A stretch of DNA of 64,000 nt from contig NZ_CP049366.1 in NCBI RefSeq assembly GCF_014058425.1, positions 1,488,001 to 1,552,000 of the forward strand, written 5' to 3'. Shown here piece by piece: positions 47,574 to 56,214 of this stretch (its first letter is position 1; each line of letters begins with the position of its first letter). Origin of the DNA: Companilactobacillus pabuli (GTDB lineage: Bacteria > Bacillota > Bacilli > Lactobacillales > Lactobacillaceae). The translations under genes were made by a program, and so were the position numbers. The notes under the pieces are model-generated. The model was not told the origin of the DNA and searched no databases. It saw only the letters and a list, made by a program, of their open reading frames with translations.

Positions 47574-47873
47574 ATGTATTTTAGTCCAAGCTTTTTACAA
47601 AATACTTTGTACGTCGTCGCTGCAGTTTTGATTATTTTCATCTTGGCAGTGGTTATTTATAAAATTAAACATAATATTAAAATTTGGGATAAGACGATGA
47701 CTCTAGCTTCCATCGTCTTATTAAATACCCTCTATTCAATTTTGGGTGGCTTTGTCAACTTACCTTTTACGTTGAGTTCTGTAGTCACTAATGGTTTATC
47801 CTTGGTGGCTCTTGGCTACATCGTCGTTATCATTTGGGATTTACACAAACAACGAAAAACTAATGAAAAATAA
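47574..47873 (+). CDS. unknown small membrane protein
   Basis: This is a 99-residue protein with three hydrophobic helices (about 10-29, 40-60, 66-87) and a short basic tail ending KQRKTNEK. I do not recognise a family. It has AAGGAG 8 bases before the ATG, sits alone between two terminators, and converges with ccpA. Confidence 0.75.
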   Translation: MYFSPSFLQNTLYVVAAVLIIFILAVVIYKIKHNIKIWDKTMTLASIVLLNTLYSILGGFVNLPFTLSSVVTNGLSLVALGYIVVIIWDLHKQRKTNEK

Positions 47874-47874
47874 A

Positions 47875-47916
47875 AAAACTTGCATTGTCTAAATTAGGCA
47901 ATACAAGTTTTTATTT
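47875..47916. terminator. bidirectional terminator
   Basis: AAAACTTGCATTG / CAATACAAGTTTT stem with flanking A-run and T-run; it serves the small membrane protein gene and ccpA. Confidence 0.92.
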
Positions 47917-47927
47917 TTAATTACAAT

Positions 47928-48929
47928 TTATTTTGTTGAACCACGTTTTACAATGCTGTATGGCAACTTAATTGTGTTGTCATCAATTTGTTCTTGGTTC
48001 ATCATCTTAGTTAATAAACGCATAGCAACCGCACCGATATCGTACAATGGTTCTTCAATTGAACTCATCTTTGGACGTGTAACTTCACAAAGAATCGTGT
48101 CATTACTTGTGATTAATTCAAAATCATCGGGAACCTTAACACCAGCTTTAACGGCTGAGTTCAAAATACCTGAAGCTAACAAGTCATCTGTTACGTATGC
48201 TGCTGTGGCACCACTGCTGTGAACAGCATCCCAGATTGCTTCTCCAGCTCTTACTGAATACTCTGCTTCGAAAACTAGGTTAGATGAGAAATTAAGATGT
48301 GCTTTCTTCAAAGCCTTCTTATAACCGTCTAGTCTGTATTTACCATCAATAGGGTTCTCAAGACTGCCACCCACAAAGGCAATCTTCTTGTGACCATTTT
48401 GTGTTAATTGACCAACAACACTAGCTACAGCATCAGTGAAATCAATATTTACACTGGCACTTTCATTATTCTTGTCAACTGAACCAGCCAAAACGATTGG
48501 TGTCTTTGAGTTTGCAAGGATACGTTTTAGTTTCTTAGACAATTGTTTGCCCATGTAAATAAGTCCATCAACTTGCTTTGATAACAAATTATTCAAGATT
48601 TGTTCTTCATCACCAACAGATTCTTGTAAACTAGTCAAAATGATGTTGTATTTGTACATTGAAGCAACGTCATCGATACCTTTGGCTAGAGATGCAAAGT
48701 ACAAGTTAGTAATATCTGGCAAAATTACTCCGATTGTTGTACTCTTCTTACTTGCTAAACCACGGGCTACCGCATTTGGACGATAATTCAAACGATCGAT
48801 TACTTCCAAAACACGTTTTCTTGTTTCTTCCTTTACATTGGCATTTCCGTTCACTACACGTGAAATTGTTGCCATTGAAACGTTGGCAGCCTCGGCCACG
48901 TCATAGATTGTTACTACTTTTTTCTCCAT
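47928..48929 (-). CDS. ccpA: catabolite control protein A
   Basis: This LacI-family global regulator of carbon catabolite repression binds cre sites with HPr-Ser-P. It is 333 residues. The helix-turn-helix is TIYDVAEAANVSMATISRVVNG (residues 7-28), followed by the hinge RPNAVARGLASKK and the periplasmic-binding-like core. It is divergent from pepQ, the classic Lactobacillus arrangement, and a cre-like site lies about 67 bases upstream of its start, suggesting autoregulation. Confidence 0.96.
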   Translation of the reverse strand: MEKKVVTIYDVAEAANVSMATISRVVNGNANVKEETRKRVLEVIDRLNYRPNAVARGLASKKSTTIGVILPDITNLYFASLAKGIDDVASMYKYNIILTSLQESVGDEEQILNNLLSKQVDGLIYMGKQLSKKLKRILANSKTPIVLAGSVDKNNESASVNIDFTDAVASVVGQLTQNGHKKIAFVGGSLENPIDGKYRLDGYKKALKKAHLNFSSNLVFEAEYSVRAGEAIWDAVHSSGATAAYVTDDLLASGILNSAVKAGVKVPDDFELITSNDTILCEVTRPKMSSIEEPLYDIGAVAMRLLTKMMNQEQIDDNTIKLPYSIVKRGSTK

Positions 48930-48995
48930 TAATATTCACTCTCTCAAACAATATTTTCATTAATTATCTCTAATTTATCAAAAAAGTTTACATTT

Positions 48996-49009
48996 TGCAA
49001 GCGGTTTCT
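48996..49009. promoter_or_regulatory. cre site (CcpA operator)
   Basis: TGCAAGCGGTTTCT fits the cre consensus TGNNANCGNTNNCA at all but the last position. It lies in the ccpA-pepQ intergenic region, as in other lactobacilli. Confidence 0.75.
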
Positions 49010-49131
49010 ACATTATTGTTGCAAGTTTTCATATTTTTTCAAAAAGAAAATCATTTTCAATAAAAGCCAACATGCAATCCTACCGCTCTATTTACGAAGA
49101 AACAAGCATTTTTTAATTTATTTGCTTTTGA

Positions 49132-49140
49132 ATGATATAC
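49132..49140 (+). promoter_or_regulatory. extended -10 of pepQ
   Basis: TGATATACT, with a weak TTAATT 17 bases further upstream. AAAGGAG follows before the ATG at 49175. Confidence 0.55.
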
Positions 49141-49174
49141 TACATATAAATATTATCTGTAAAGGAGCATTTTC

Positions 49175-50275
49175 ATGAAGAAACAATTATTAGCACTACA
49201 AGAATATCTAGCACAAAACGGACTTGATGCAGCCTATGTCTCAAATCCAAACGACATTCACTATTTTACCGGTTTTTACAGTGATCCGGTAGAGCGAATT
49301 CTTGCACTATTAGTTTTCCCTGACAAAGACCCCTTTGTATTTGCCCCTCAACTTGAAGTTGAAGCTGTTAAAGAAGTTGGTTGGGATAAAGATGTTTTCG
49401 GATATCTCGACCACGAAGATCCATTTGCCTTGATGGCTGGCCACATTAAAGATGTTGCTGGTAATCCAGTTAAATGGGCTATCGAAAAAGATGATATGTC
49501 CGTTCAAAAACTTGAAGCTTTGACTAACCAATTCCCAGATGCAACCTTCCCTGTTAACCTTTCTCGTTACATGGAAAATGCTAAGTTGATCAAAACCCCT
49601 GAAGAAATTGAAGAATTAAAAGCTGCCGGTGCTGAAGCTGACTATGCCTTCTCAGTAGCTTTCAATGCTATCAAAGAAGGACGTACTGAACAAGAAATCG
49701 TTGCTGAAATCGAATATGCAATGATGAAAAAAGGCGTTATGCACATGAGCTTTGATACAATCGTTCAAGCTGGAGCCAATGCCGCTAATCCACACGGTGG
49801 TCCTGAAAAGAACCCTGTTAAAAAGGATGAATTGATCTTGTTTGATCTTGGTACAGTTCACAACGGTTATATCAGTGATGCTTCTAGAACCGTTGCTTTT
49901 GGCCAACCTGACGCGAAATCACTCGACATCTATAAAGTAGACCTAGAAGCTCAATACGCTGCCATGGACGCTGCTAAGCCCGGTATTACAGCCGCTGAAT
50001 TAGATAAAGTTGCTCGTGACATCATTACTAAAGCTGGTTACGGTGAATACTTCATTCACAGACTAGGCCACGGTATGGGAACTTCAGAACACGAATTCCC
50101 TTCAATCATGGAAGGAAACGACATGGTTCTAAAACCAGGTATGTGCTTCTCAATCGAACCCGGAATCTACATTCCAAACGTTGCCGGTGTTAGAATCGAA
50201 GACTGTGTTTACATCACTGAAGATGGTTGCGAACCATTCACACATACAAGTAAGGAATTGAAATATATCAAATAA
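49175..50275 (+). CDS. pepQ: Xaa-Pro dipeptidase (prolidase)
   Basis: Cleaves X-Pro dipeptides. It is a 366-residue M24 peptidase. The N-terminal creatinase-like domain is followed by the pita-bread domain, with metal ligands in LFDLGTVHNGYISDASRT, HRLGHGMGTSEHE, IEPGIYIP and VRIEDCVYI. It is divergent from ccpA over 245 bp and followed by its own terminator. Confidence 0.95.
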   Translation: MKKQLLALQEYLAQNGLDAAYVSNPNDIHYFTGFYSDPVERILALLVFPDKDPFVFAPQLEVEAVKEVGWDKDVFGYLDHEDPFALMAGHIKDVAGNPVKWAIEKDDMSVQKLEALTNQFPDATFPVNLSRYMENAKLIKTPEEIEELKAAGAEADYAFSVAFNAIKEGRTEQEIVAEIEYAMMKKGVMHMSFDTIVQAGANAANPHGGPEKNPVKKDELILFDLGTVHNGYISDASRTVAFGQPDAKSLDIYKVDLEAQYAAMDAAKPGITAAELDKVARDIITKAGYGEYFIHRLGHGMGTSEHEFPSIMEGNDMVLKPGMCFSIEPGIYIPNVAGVRIEDCVYITEDGCEPFTHTSKELKYIK

Positions 50276-50288
50276 TTCGTAAATATAT

Positions 50289-50335
50289 AAGACATTATGG
50301 GAATCGTATTACTAGATTCTAATAATGTCTTTTTT
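50289..50335 (+). terminator. pepQ terminator
   Basis: AAGACATTAT / TAATAATGTCTT outer stem with an inner GAATC/GATTC pair and a run of T. Confidence 0.85.
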
Positions 50336-50374
50336 GATAAAAAAATAGTCTTGCTAGAATTTCTTCCAGTATAT

Positions 50375-50423
50375 AAAAAATGGCATCTATCCAAAATTTC
50401 CGAATAGATGCCATTTATTTTTT
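50375..50423. terminator. bidirectional terminator
   Basis: AAATGGCATCTAT / ATAGATGCCATTT, a 13-bp perfect stem with A-run and T-rich flanks. On the minus strand it ends whatever runs through the hairpin element at 50446-50519 and the genes before it. Confidence 0.88.
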
Positions 50424-50530
50424 ATACTAAAATTAGAACCACTATCCAGTCCGGAATAGCAAAGGCTCCAAGTCGTGCCCACATTGTTCCAGTCAAATTT
50501 GCTTTGCTATGGAGGACGGAATTTTTAATC
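50375..50530 (-). ncRNA. candidate structured RNA or 3'UTR element
   Basis: The gap between pepQ and the ytxH-like gene holds an inverted repeat. CCAGTCCGGAATAGCAAAG (50446-50464) pairs with CTTTGCTATGGAGGACGG (50502-50519) over 9 perfect bp plus a second helix across an internal loop. It encloses a G+C-richer 37-base loop that stands out from the A+T-rich surroundings. On the minus strand it follows the ytxH-like gene's stop and ends in a strong terminator. It could be a 3'UTR-derived small RNA, a leader remnant or a small repeat element. I know no named family for it. Confidence 0.4.
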
Positions 50531-50541
50531 AATACTCGAAA

Positions 50542-50835
50542 TTACTTTTCGTTATTCAAATCATCTTCATCAAAAACAATATCAGAAGTATCTTCATCCT
50601 CTTTGATCTTATCAACGGTAGAAGCCATGTGATCTTTCAAAGCATCGGTTTTCTCATTGAAATGATCAACTAAATCATTATTGTTAAGACCAACGCCTCC
50701 ATTATTGAAGTCGCTACGAATGGTATTGATATTTTCTAGTAACTTTTGGCCTGACTCGCTAGTTAAGTATTTAGAAGCGGCATATCCTGATGCACAACCC
50801 AAGGCTAGGCCTAGTAAAAAGTGATTATTCTTCAT
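50542..50835 (-). CDS. YtxH-domain protein
   Basis: A 97-residue protein with one N-terminal membrane helix including GLALGCASGYAASKYLT (8-24) and an acidic, helical remainder, the layout of the YtxH (gas-vesicle-like) family. It is the second gene after the DUF948 gene, 2 bases apart, as in the Bacillus ytxG-ytxH pair near ccpA. Function unknown; envelope stress is suspected in relatives. Confidence 0.85.
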   Translation of the reverse strand: MKNNHFLLGLALGCASGYAASKYLTSESGQKLLENINTIRSDFNNGGVGLNNNDLVDHFNEKTDALKDHMASTVDKIKEDEDTSDIVFDEDDLNNEK

Positions 50836-50837
50836 AA

Positions 50838-51248
50838 TTATTTATTCTTCTTTCTTGGCCAAATCTTGGCAGCTGTTTTTGCAACGGTTGCTAAATTACC
50901 GATTGTCATTAGATTTTGGAAATTGAAACCACTGTTTGACTTTTCTTCAGTAGCCTTAGCGGTTTTCTTACCGATATTCTCAACTGTATCAAACAAAGGA
51001 TTCAACTTATCTGATTTGTGGTTAACGTCTTCCAACAAAGTATTAGTTTTATCAACTAATTTCGTACTTTGATCCATGATTTGTTCAGTATTCTTCGAAA
51101 GAACCTCAACCATTTTCGTTGTTTCCTTCATTGTTTCTTGTAATTCTTGAAGCAATTTAGCTGTTTGAACTAAAGTTCTGGCTAAGTATACAACCAATAC
51201 TACAAAAGCAACGGCTGCAATTAATCCTGCAATTTGTCCACCAGTCAT
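50838..51248 (-). CDS. DUF948-family membrane protein (YtxG-like)
   Basis: This is a 136-residue protein with an N-terminal membrane helix (5-25). A long coiled-coil-like helix follows (about 30-95, with ELQETMKETTKMVEVLSKNTEQ-like heptads), then a Lys-rich end. It forms a two-gene unit with the YtxH-like gene, and the ribosome binding site is GGAGGG. The precise role is unknown. Confidence 0.85.
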   Translation of the reverse strand: MTGGQIAGLIAAVAFVVLVVYLARTLVQTAKLLQELQETMKETTKMVEVLSKNTEQIMDQSTKLVDKTNTLLEDVNHKSDKLNPLFDTVENIGKKTAKATEEKSNSGFNFQNLMTIGNLATVAKTAAKIWPRKKNK

Positions 51249-51314
51249 AATATTACCCTCCTATGTTTTAATAGCACTTTCATATTAGCATTATAACAAT
51301 TTATGGGCAATTAA

Positions 51315-51914
51315 TTACCAATTGATCCAATCTTGCCACTGTTTTTCGAGTTTTTTAATTGCATTGCCACGATGACTGATCTGATTCTTCTCATCGACAG
51401 TTAATTCGGCCATCGTCTTTTTTAATTCTGGCAAGTAAAACAAAGGATCGTAACCAAAGCCATCGTCTCCTTGTGGGAATTGAGCAATGATTCCTTTGAC
51501 CTCGCCTTCAACGACTAAATCTTCTTCGTTTTTGGGATTAGCAAAAACTAAAGTAGAAACAAAGCGAGCATCTCTTTTTTCTTTAGGAACTCCACCTAAT
51601 TCACTTAACAACTTGGCATTATTAGCTGCATCATTGTGATCTCCAGCATAACGAGCTGAATATATGCCTGGTTGACCATAGAGAGCTCTAACTTCTAATC
51701 CAGAGTCATCAGCAATCACGGGTAAATTAAAGCGTTCCATGACGGCATGAGCTTTAATCGTAGCATTTTCTTTAAAAGTAGTTCCCGTCTCTCTAATTTC
51801 TGGAAAATCGGGAAAGTCTAACAAAGTTTTCAAGGTAAATTCTTGTTCATCAAAAACTCGTTTAAATTCCCGAGCCTTACCAGGATTTTTAGTGGCGATG
51901 ATTATTTCTTTCAT
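51315..51914 (-). CDS. rdgB: non-canonical purine NTP pyrophosphatase (RdgB/HAM1)
   Basis: Removes dITP, XTP and similar bad nucleotides from the pool. It has 199 residues from the ATG at 51914, which follows GGGAGG; the longer frame includes that site. Motifs are IIIATKNPGKAREF (substrate loop), VIADDSGLEVRALYG with the metal-binding Asp pair, and the C-terminal QISHRGNAIKKL. It overlaps the end of murI by 26 bases, so the two are translationally coupled, as in many Firmicutes. Confidence 0.95.
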   Translation of the reverse strand: MKEIIIATKNPGKAREFKRVFDEQEFTLKTLLDFPDFPEIRETGTTFKENATIKAHAVMERFNLPVIADDSGLEVRALYGQPGIYSARYAGDHNDAANNAKLLSELGGVPKEKRDARFVSTLVFANPKNEEDLVVEGEVKGIIAQFPQGDDGFGYDPLFYLPELKKTMAELTVDEKNQISHRGNAIKKLEKQWQDWINW

Positions 51915-52734
51915 TTTTTCCTCCCATTGCGACTGCATCTTCTAAATCGACCAAATTGATTTCATCGATTTTCACGTCTAACCAACGTTTAGCAAGTTTT
52001 GAAAAGTCGTCGATGTTAGCTGTCGCGTGCAATTGCAAAACTCGTGTCTTACTGTCAGTCAAAAGATTATTATCTGATAAATATTTCTTAGCTACTTCAA
52101 CTGTCTTCAATGCGGGATCAACTAATTTGATATCAGGCAAATAGTCATTGATTTGTTTTTTCAACATTGGAAAATGTGTGCATCCCAAGACCAAAGTGTC
52201 ATAGTCGCTATTTTTAAAAGGTTTCAGAGTCGATTCGATATTTTCTTTAGCCTGTTTAGTATTAGCTGAATCTGACTCAACGATACTGACAAATTTTTGA
52301 GCAGCAATGCCTAAAACGTCGGCACTTGGATCAAGATTCTTGATAGTTTCATTGTAACTCTTTGAATTAATAGTTGATTGCGTACCAATAATTCCAATAT
52401 GATTAGTTTTAGTAACATTAGTAGCGGCTTTAGCGCCTGGTTTGATTACACCAATCATTGGAATCGTAAATTCTTTTTCCATAGCATCCAAAGCTTGGGC
52501 TGTGGCAGTATTACAACCATAAATGATTATTTTGACATTTTGATCAATTAAATACTGTACCATTTCTCGAGTATAAGATATGATTTGTTCATGAGTCTTC
52601 ACCCCATAAGGCATTCTAGCCTCATCACCGATAAAAATGATACTTTCATTTGGTAACTGGCGAATTACCTCTTGGACGACAGTTAAACCACCCAAGCCGG
52701 AATCTAATACTCCAATTGGTCTTTGATCACTCAT
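51889..52734 (-). CDS. murI: glutamate racemase
   Basis: Supplies D-glutamate for peptidoglycan. It is 281 residues. The two catalytic cysteines are C74 (YGCNTATA) and C185 (LGCTHFPM), with VLDSGLGGLTVV at the N-terminus and the phosphate/carboxylate-binding GDEARMPYG. The tail after about residue 265 is rich in polar residues and lies over the rdgB start. Confidence 0.96.
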   Translation of the reverse strand: MSDQRPIGVLDSGLGGLTVVQEVIRQLPNESIIFIGDEARMPYGVKTHEQIISYTREMVQYLIDQNVKIIIYGCNTATAQALDAMEKEFTIPMIGVIKPGAKAATNVTKTNHIGIIGTQSTINSKSYNETIKNLDPSADVLGIAAQKFVSIVESDSANTKQAKENIESTLKPFKNSDYDTLVLGCTHFPMLKKQINDYLPDIKLVDPALKTVEVAKKYLSDNNLLTDSKTRVLQLHATANIDDFSKLAKRWLDVKIDEINLVDLEDAVAMGGKNERNNHRH

Positions 52735-52824
52735 AATATTTACCTCACTTAAGAATTATTTGTACCTATAAAAATAATTATGTGCTATCTTTTACAATAA
52801 CTTAAAAAGCAATTATTCTAATGA

Positions 52825-52830
52825 TATAAT
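52825..52830 (+). promoter_or_regulatory. extended -10 of the yslB-like gene
   Basis: TGATATAAT extended -10, 29 bases before the ATG; AAAAAGGAG follows. Confidence 0.55.
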
Positions 52831-52858
52831 GAATTGTCAGAAAAAGGAGTTATAAGCA

Positions 52859-53323
52859 ATGTCTGCAAAATCTAAAGATATTAACGAATCAACACCATCA
52901 GAAGCTCCACAAAAAAATGAAGATACTTTAACAGAAAATTATTTTGCTGTTTCAGTCCTTCGTGATTTTATTCTTCCCGACCTTCTTGATAAAGATACTG
53001 TTGAACTACTATACTGGGCAGGTAAAAATCTCAGTCGACAATTAATTCTCGATATGGATAGTTTACCAGAACTATTCCAAAAAGCTGGCTTTGGCAAGTT
53101 AGAAATTTCTAAGCAAACTCCAAAAAGCTATACTTACAATTTAACTGGGCCAGAAGTCGTTCAACGTTTTGATACTAATAATGATGATCCAGAATTTTCA
53201 CTGGAAACAGGGATAATTGCTGAAACTGTTGAAAAAACAATCGCAGCTTATTGTTTGGGAACATATACTGTAAACAGTAAAGCCAAAAGCGTTTCAATTA
53301 AGATACAAATTGATCGAAACTAA
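52859..53323 (+). CDS. yslB: YslB-family protein (DUF2507)
   Basis: A 154-residue soluble protein. Residues 28-150 carry the DUF2507 pattern: YFAVSVLRDFILPDLLD, LLYWAGKNLSRQL, the beta-rich middle, and ETGIIAETVEKTIAAYC. It is found near mutS2, trxA and murI in many Firmicutes. Its biochemical role is not known to me. It is a single-gene unit with its own promoter and terminator. Confidence 0.9.
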   Translation: MSAKSKDINESTPSEAPQKNEDTLTENYFAVSVLRDFILPDLLDKDTVELLYWAGKNLSRQLILDMDSLPELFQKAGFGKLEISKQTPKSYTYNLTGPEVVQRFDTNNDDPEFSLETGIIAETVEKTIAAYCLGTYTVNSKAKSVSIKIQIDRN

Positions 53324-53384
53324 AGTATACACCAAAAAATGATCAAAATGACAGTCACTAAGCTATTTAAATGCTAATTTATGC

Positions 53385-53428
53385 AAAAAAACTCCACGAT
53401 TATTTATTCGTAATCGTGGAGTTTTTTT
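53385..53428. terminator. bidirectional terminator
   Basis: ACTCCACGATTA / TAATCGTGGAGT stem (12 bp, 8-base loop) flanked by A6 and T7; it serves the yslB-like gene and trxA. Confidence 0.95.
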
Positions 53429-53433
53429 AGTTA

Positions 53434-53745
53434 TTAATCTGAATATCCATCCAAAATCTTTGCAAGTTGAGCTTTGTTGTGGAAACCAGTTAGACTTTCT
53501 ACAACCTTGCCATCCTTCTTAACTAACAATGTTGGAATAGCCATGATTCCAAATTTCTTAGGTGTATCAGGGTTAGCATCAACATCCATCTTCAAAAACT
53601 TAACTGAATCATCTTCTTCTGACAATTGTTCAACAACAGGTGATTGCATACGACATGGACCACACCATGTTGCCCAAAAATCTACTAAGACGACACCATC
53701 TTTTGTTTCTTCTTCAAAATCCTTATCAGTTACTTCATCAACCAT
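53434..53745 (-). CDS. trxA: thioredoxin
   Basis: Cytoplasmic dithiol reductant of 103 residues. The redox motif is WCGPC (C28, C31) and the cis-proline is in AIPTLLV. The ATG at 53745 lies 8 bases after AAGGAG; the GTG three codons upstream touches that site and is rejected. An extended -10 (TGATAGTAT) lies in the short gap after mutS2, so it is probably transcribed alone. Confidence 0.97.
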   Translation of the reverse strand: MVDEVTDKDFEEETKDGVVLVDFWATWCGPCRMQSPVVEQLSEEDDSVKFLKMDVDANPDTPKKFGIMAIPTLLVKKDGKVVESLTGFHNKAQLAKILDGYSD

Positions 53746-53808
53746 TTTATTCACTCCTTCAATAAGTTAAATACTATCATTACTAATTTATTTTAAAAAA
53801 AGATTTGC

Positions 53809-56163
53809 TTAAAGGTCAACAATTGTTGCCCCGGAGCCACCAGAACTTGCTGGAGCATATCCAAATGACTTCACACGTGGATTACGTTGCAAGTACTTAG
53901 TAACTCCCTTTCTAATAACACCAGTTCCAAAACCGTGGACGATGGTAACTTGGTTATAACCAGCCAACAACGCTGAATCAATGTATTGATCAAGCTCAGA
54001 CATTGCCTCTTCGTAACGTTTACCACGAAGATCCAACTTACTAGAAAGACCAGTACTCTTAGTTCTCTTGACCATCGTTGGTTTTTTCTCTGGTTCTGGT
54101 TCTTGATTTTGAACTTTTTCAAGTTCATCGGCACCAAATTTCATCTTCAAAATACCGAGTTGAACTTCAAATTCATTGTCTTTATTCTTACGAACAATTG
54201 TACCAATTTGGTCATATTGCAATGATTTGACGGTATCGCCGACTTTTAATTGTTGACGACGCTTGTTACGACGCAATACTCGGTTCTTCTTAACAGCTTC
54301 ATCTTGATGCAAGTTTTTCAAACCAGTTTTAGCGGCAATAATTTGGTCTTCTTTAACAGCCACACCATCTTGCTCTAGTTTGTGCAATTTAGCAATGATT
54401 TTGTCTGATTCTTTACGAGCCTTGGAAACAATTTGATTTGCTCGAACCTTAGCCGCTTGAATTTCGGAATTCTTCGACTTGTCTAAGGCATCGCTCTTCT
54501 TTTCGTAATCCTTTTGAACGTCTTTGTTCTTAGCTAATTGAATCTTTAATTGATCATTCTTTTGCTCGAATTCCTTACGACGATTTTCCAAATCAGCAAT
54601 CATATTATTAAGGTCTTGACTTTCACCGTCCATCAAAGCTTGTCCACGGTCAACGACACTCTTGTCCATCCCTAAACGAGCAGCAATATTAAAGGCATTA
54701 CTTGCACCAGGGATTCCAATCAACAGACGATAAGTTGGTTTCAATGATTTCTCATCAAATTCCATACTGGCATTGATTGTTTCTGGTGTATTGTAAGCAA
54801 AAATCTTCAATTCTGGATAGTGAGTCGTTGCCATGATGAAACAGCGTGACTGAGCTAATTTCTCAAGAATAGCAATCGCAATTGCAGCCCCTTCTTGAGG
54901 GTCAGTTCCGGCACCCAATTCATCAATCAAAACTAAACTATGTTCTGACACTTTACGAATAATATTGATGATGTTATCCATATGTGATGAGAAAGTACTC
55001 AAGTTTTGTTCAATTGATTGTTCATCACCGATATCAACGAAAACTTCGTCAAAAACAGCAATTTCACTTTCTTCATGAGCAGGAATAAATAATCCAGCTT
55101 GAGCCATCAATTGAATCAGACCTAAAGTTTTCATCGTAATAGTTTTACCACCAGTATTAGGACCAGTGATCAACATTGTCTTATAACCTTCACCCATCTT
55201 AATATCATTAGCTACGACCTTATCTGGGTCGATTAGAGGGTGTTTTGCATCACGTAGGTCAACTATATGGTCTTTGGAAATAATTGGCTCAGTCGCCTTA
55301 ATTTCTTTAGCGTACTTAGCTTTAGCATTGATCAAATCAAATTGAGCCAAAACTTCATTATTTTCCAAAATTTCATCAATTTGTGGACGCACTAAATCAG
55401 ATAGTTTATTCAAAATTCTGATCTCTTCGGCCTTTTCAGAAACTTGCGCTTCATGTAATTGATTATTCATTCCCACAACAGCTTGTGGTTCGATATAAAG
55501 TGTTTGTCCACTAGCACTTTGGTCGTGAACAACACCCCCGAATTTCGTCTTGTATTCAGTCTTTACAGGAATAACAAAACGGTCATCACGCAAAGTCACT
55601 AAATTCTCAGTCAAATACTTAGTATTCTTACCACGAGTATATTGTTCCATCGTATGACGAATTTGGTCATTCAAACGAGTGATCTGATTACGGATGTACT
55701 TCAAATCTTCTGAGGCAGTATCCAAAACTCGACCAGTATCATCAAGTGAACGTGCCAAACGTTTAGTTAATTCTGGATTGTCGATCAAATTGTCATTCAA
55801 ATCATACAACTGACGCAAATCCAACTGTTCATCTTTTAAATCTTCAAAAAATTCTTTTAATTCACTAGTATTCTGTAGAACTTGGCCAATTTGAGCCAAT
55901 TCTGTTCCATTTAAATTACCGTCTTTTTTTAGACGATTGGCTTGATCGTGTAAATCAGCCAGTTTTCTAACTGGAATCTCACCCTTAATCCGAATAATGT
56001 CAGCACCATCTTTAGTCTGGTCGATCAATCTTTGTACGATGGATTCGACTGACATCGGCATTAATTTCTTTAAGAGAGTTTTCCCACGTGTCGTAATTAG
56101 ATATTTGGCAATCTCAGCTTTGATTTTGTCAAATTCCAATACTTTCAAAGCTTTATTATTCAT
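53809..56163 (-). CDS. mutS2: MutS2 (Smr-domain MutS homologue)
   Basis: This is a 784-residue protein. The MutS lever and clamp region is followed by the ABC ATPase, with P-loop GPNTGGKT near 336, DELGAGTDPQEGAAI and ATTHYPELK. A long coiled coil (about 505-615), a KOW-like segment and a C-terminal Smr domain (LDLRGKRYEEA ... HGFGTGVIRKGV) come next. It acts on stalled ribosomes or recombination intermediates rather than mismatches in Firmicutes. The ATG at 56163 follows AGGAG; an in-frame extension to 56196 is rejected. Confidence 0.96.
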   Translation of the reverse strand: MNNKALKVLEFDKIKAEIAKYLITTRGKTLLKKLMPMSVESIVQRLIDQTKDGADIIRIKGEIPVRKLADLHDQANRLKKDGNLNGTELAQIGQVLQNTSELKEFFEDLKDEQLDLRQLYDLNDNLIDNPELTKRLARSLDDTGRVLDTASEDLKYIRNQITRLNDQIRHTMEQYTRGKNTKYLTENLVTLRDDRFVIPVKTEYKTKFGGVVHDQSASGQTLYIEPQAVVGMNNQLHEAQVSEKAEEIRILNKLSDLVRPQIDEILENNEVLAQFDLINAKAKYAKEIKATEPIISKDHIVDLRDAKHPLIDPDKVVANDIKMGEGYKTMLITGPNTGGKTITMKTLGLIQLMAQAGLFIPAHEESEIAVFDEVFVDIGDEQSIEQNLSTFSSHMDNIINIIRKVSEHSLVLIDELGAGTDPQEGAAIAIAILEKLAQSRCFIMATTHYPELKIFAYNTPETINASMEFDEKSLKPTYRLLIGIPGASNAFNIAARLGMDKSVVDRGQALMDGESQDLNNMIADLENRRKEFEQKNDQLKIQLAKNKDVQKDYEKKSDALDKSKNSEIQAAKVRANQIVSKARKESDKIIAKLHKLEQDGVAVKEDQIIAAKTGLKNLHQDEAVKKNRVLRRNKRRQQLKVGDTVKSLQYDQIGTIVRKNKDNEFEVQLGILKMKFGADELEKVQNQEPEPEKKPTMVKRTKSTGLSSKLDLRGKRYEEAMSELDQYIDSALLAGYNQVTIVHGFGTGVIRKGVTKYLQRNPRVKSFGYAPASSGGSGATIVDL

Positions 56164-56183
56164 ATTCTCTCCTATTACAAAAT

Positions 56184-56209
56184 AAGACTGAAACAAACGT
56201 CTCAGTCTT
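56184..56209 (-). terminator. weak hairpin between cvpA and mutS2
   Basis: AAGACTGA / TCAGTCTT stem with a 10-base loop, followed on the minus strand by ATTTT. It may trim transcription between cvpA and mutS2. Confidence 0.45.
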
Positions 56210-56214
56210 AAAGT

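Noticed and set aside
50408-50632. 74-codon plus-strand frame over the hairpin element
   Set aside because: It crosses the terminator and runs antisense into the ytxH-like gene; no ribosome binding site and no protein-like pattern. The DNA is better explained as a structured element.
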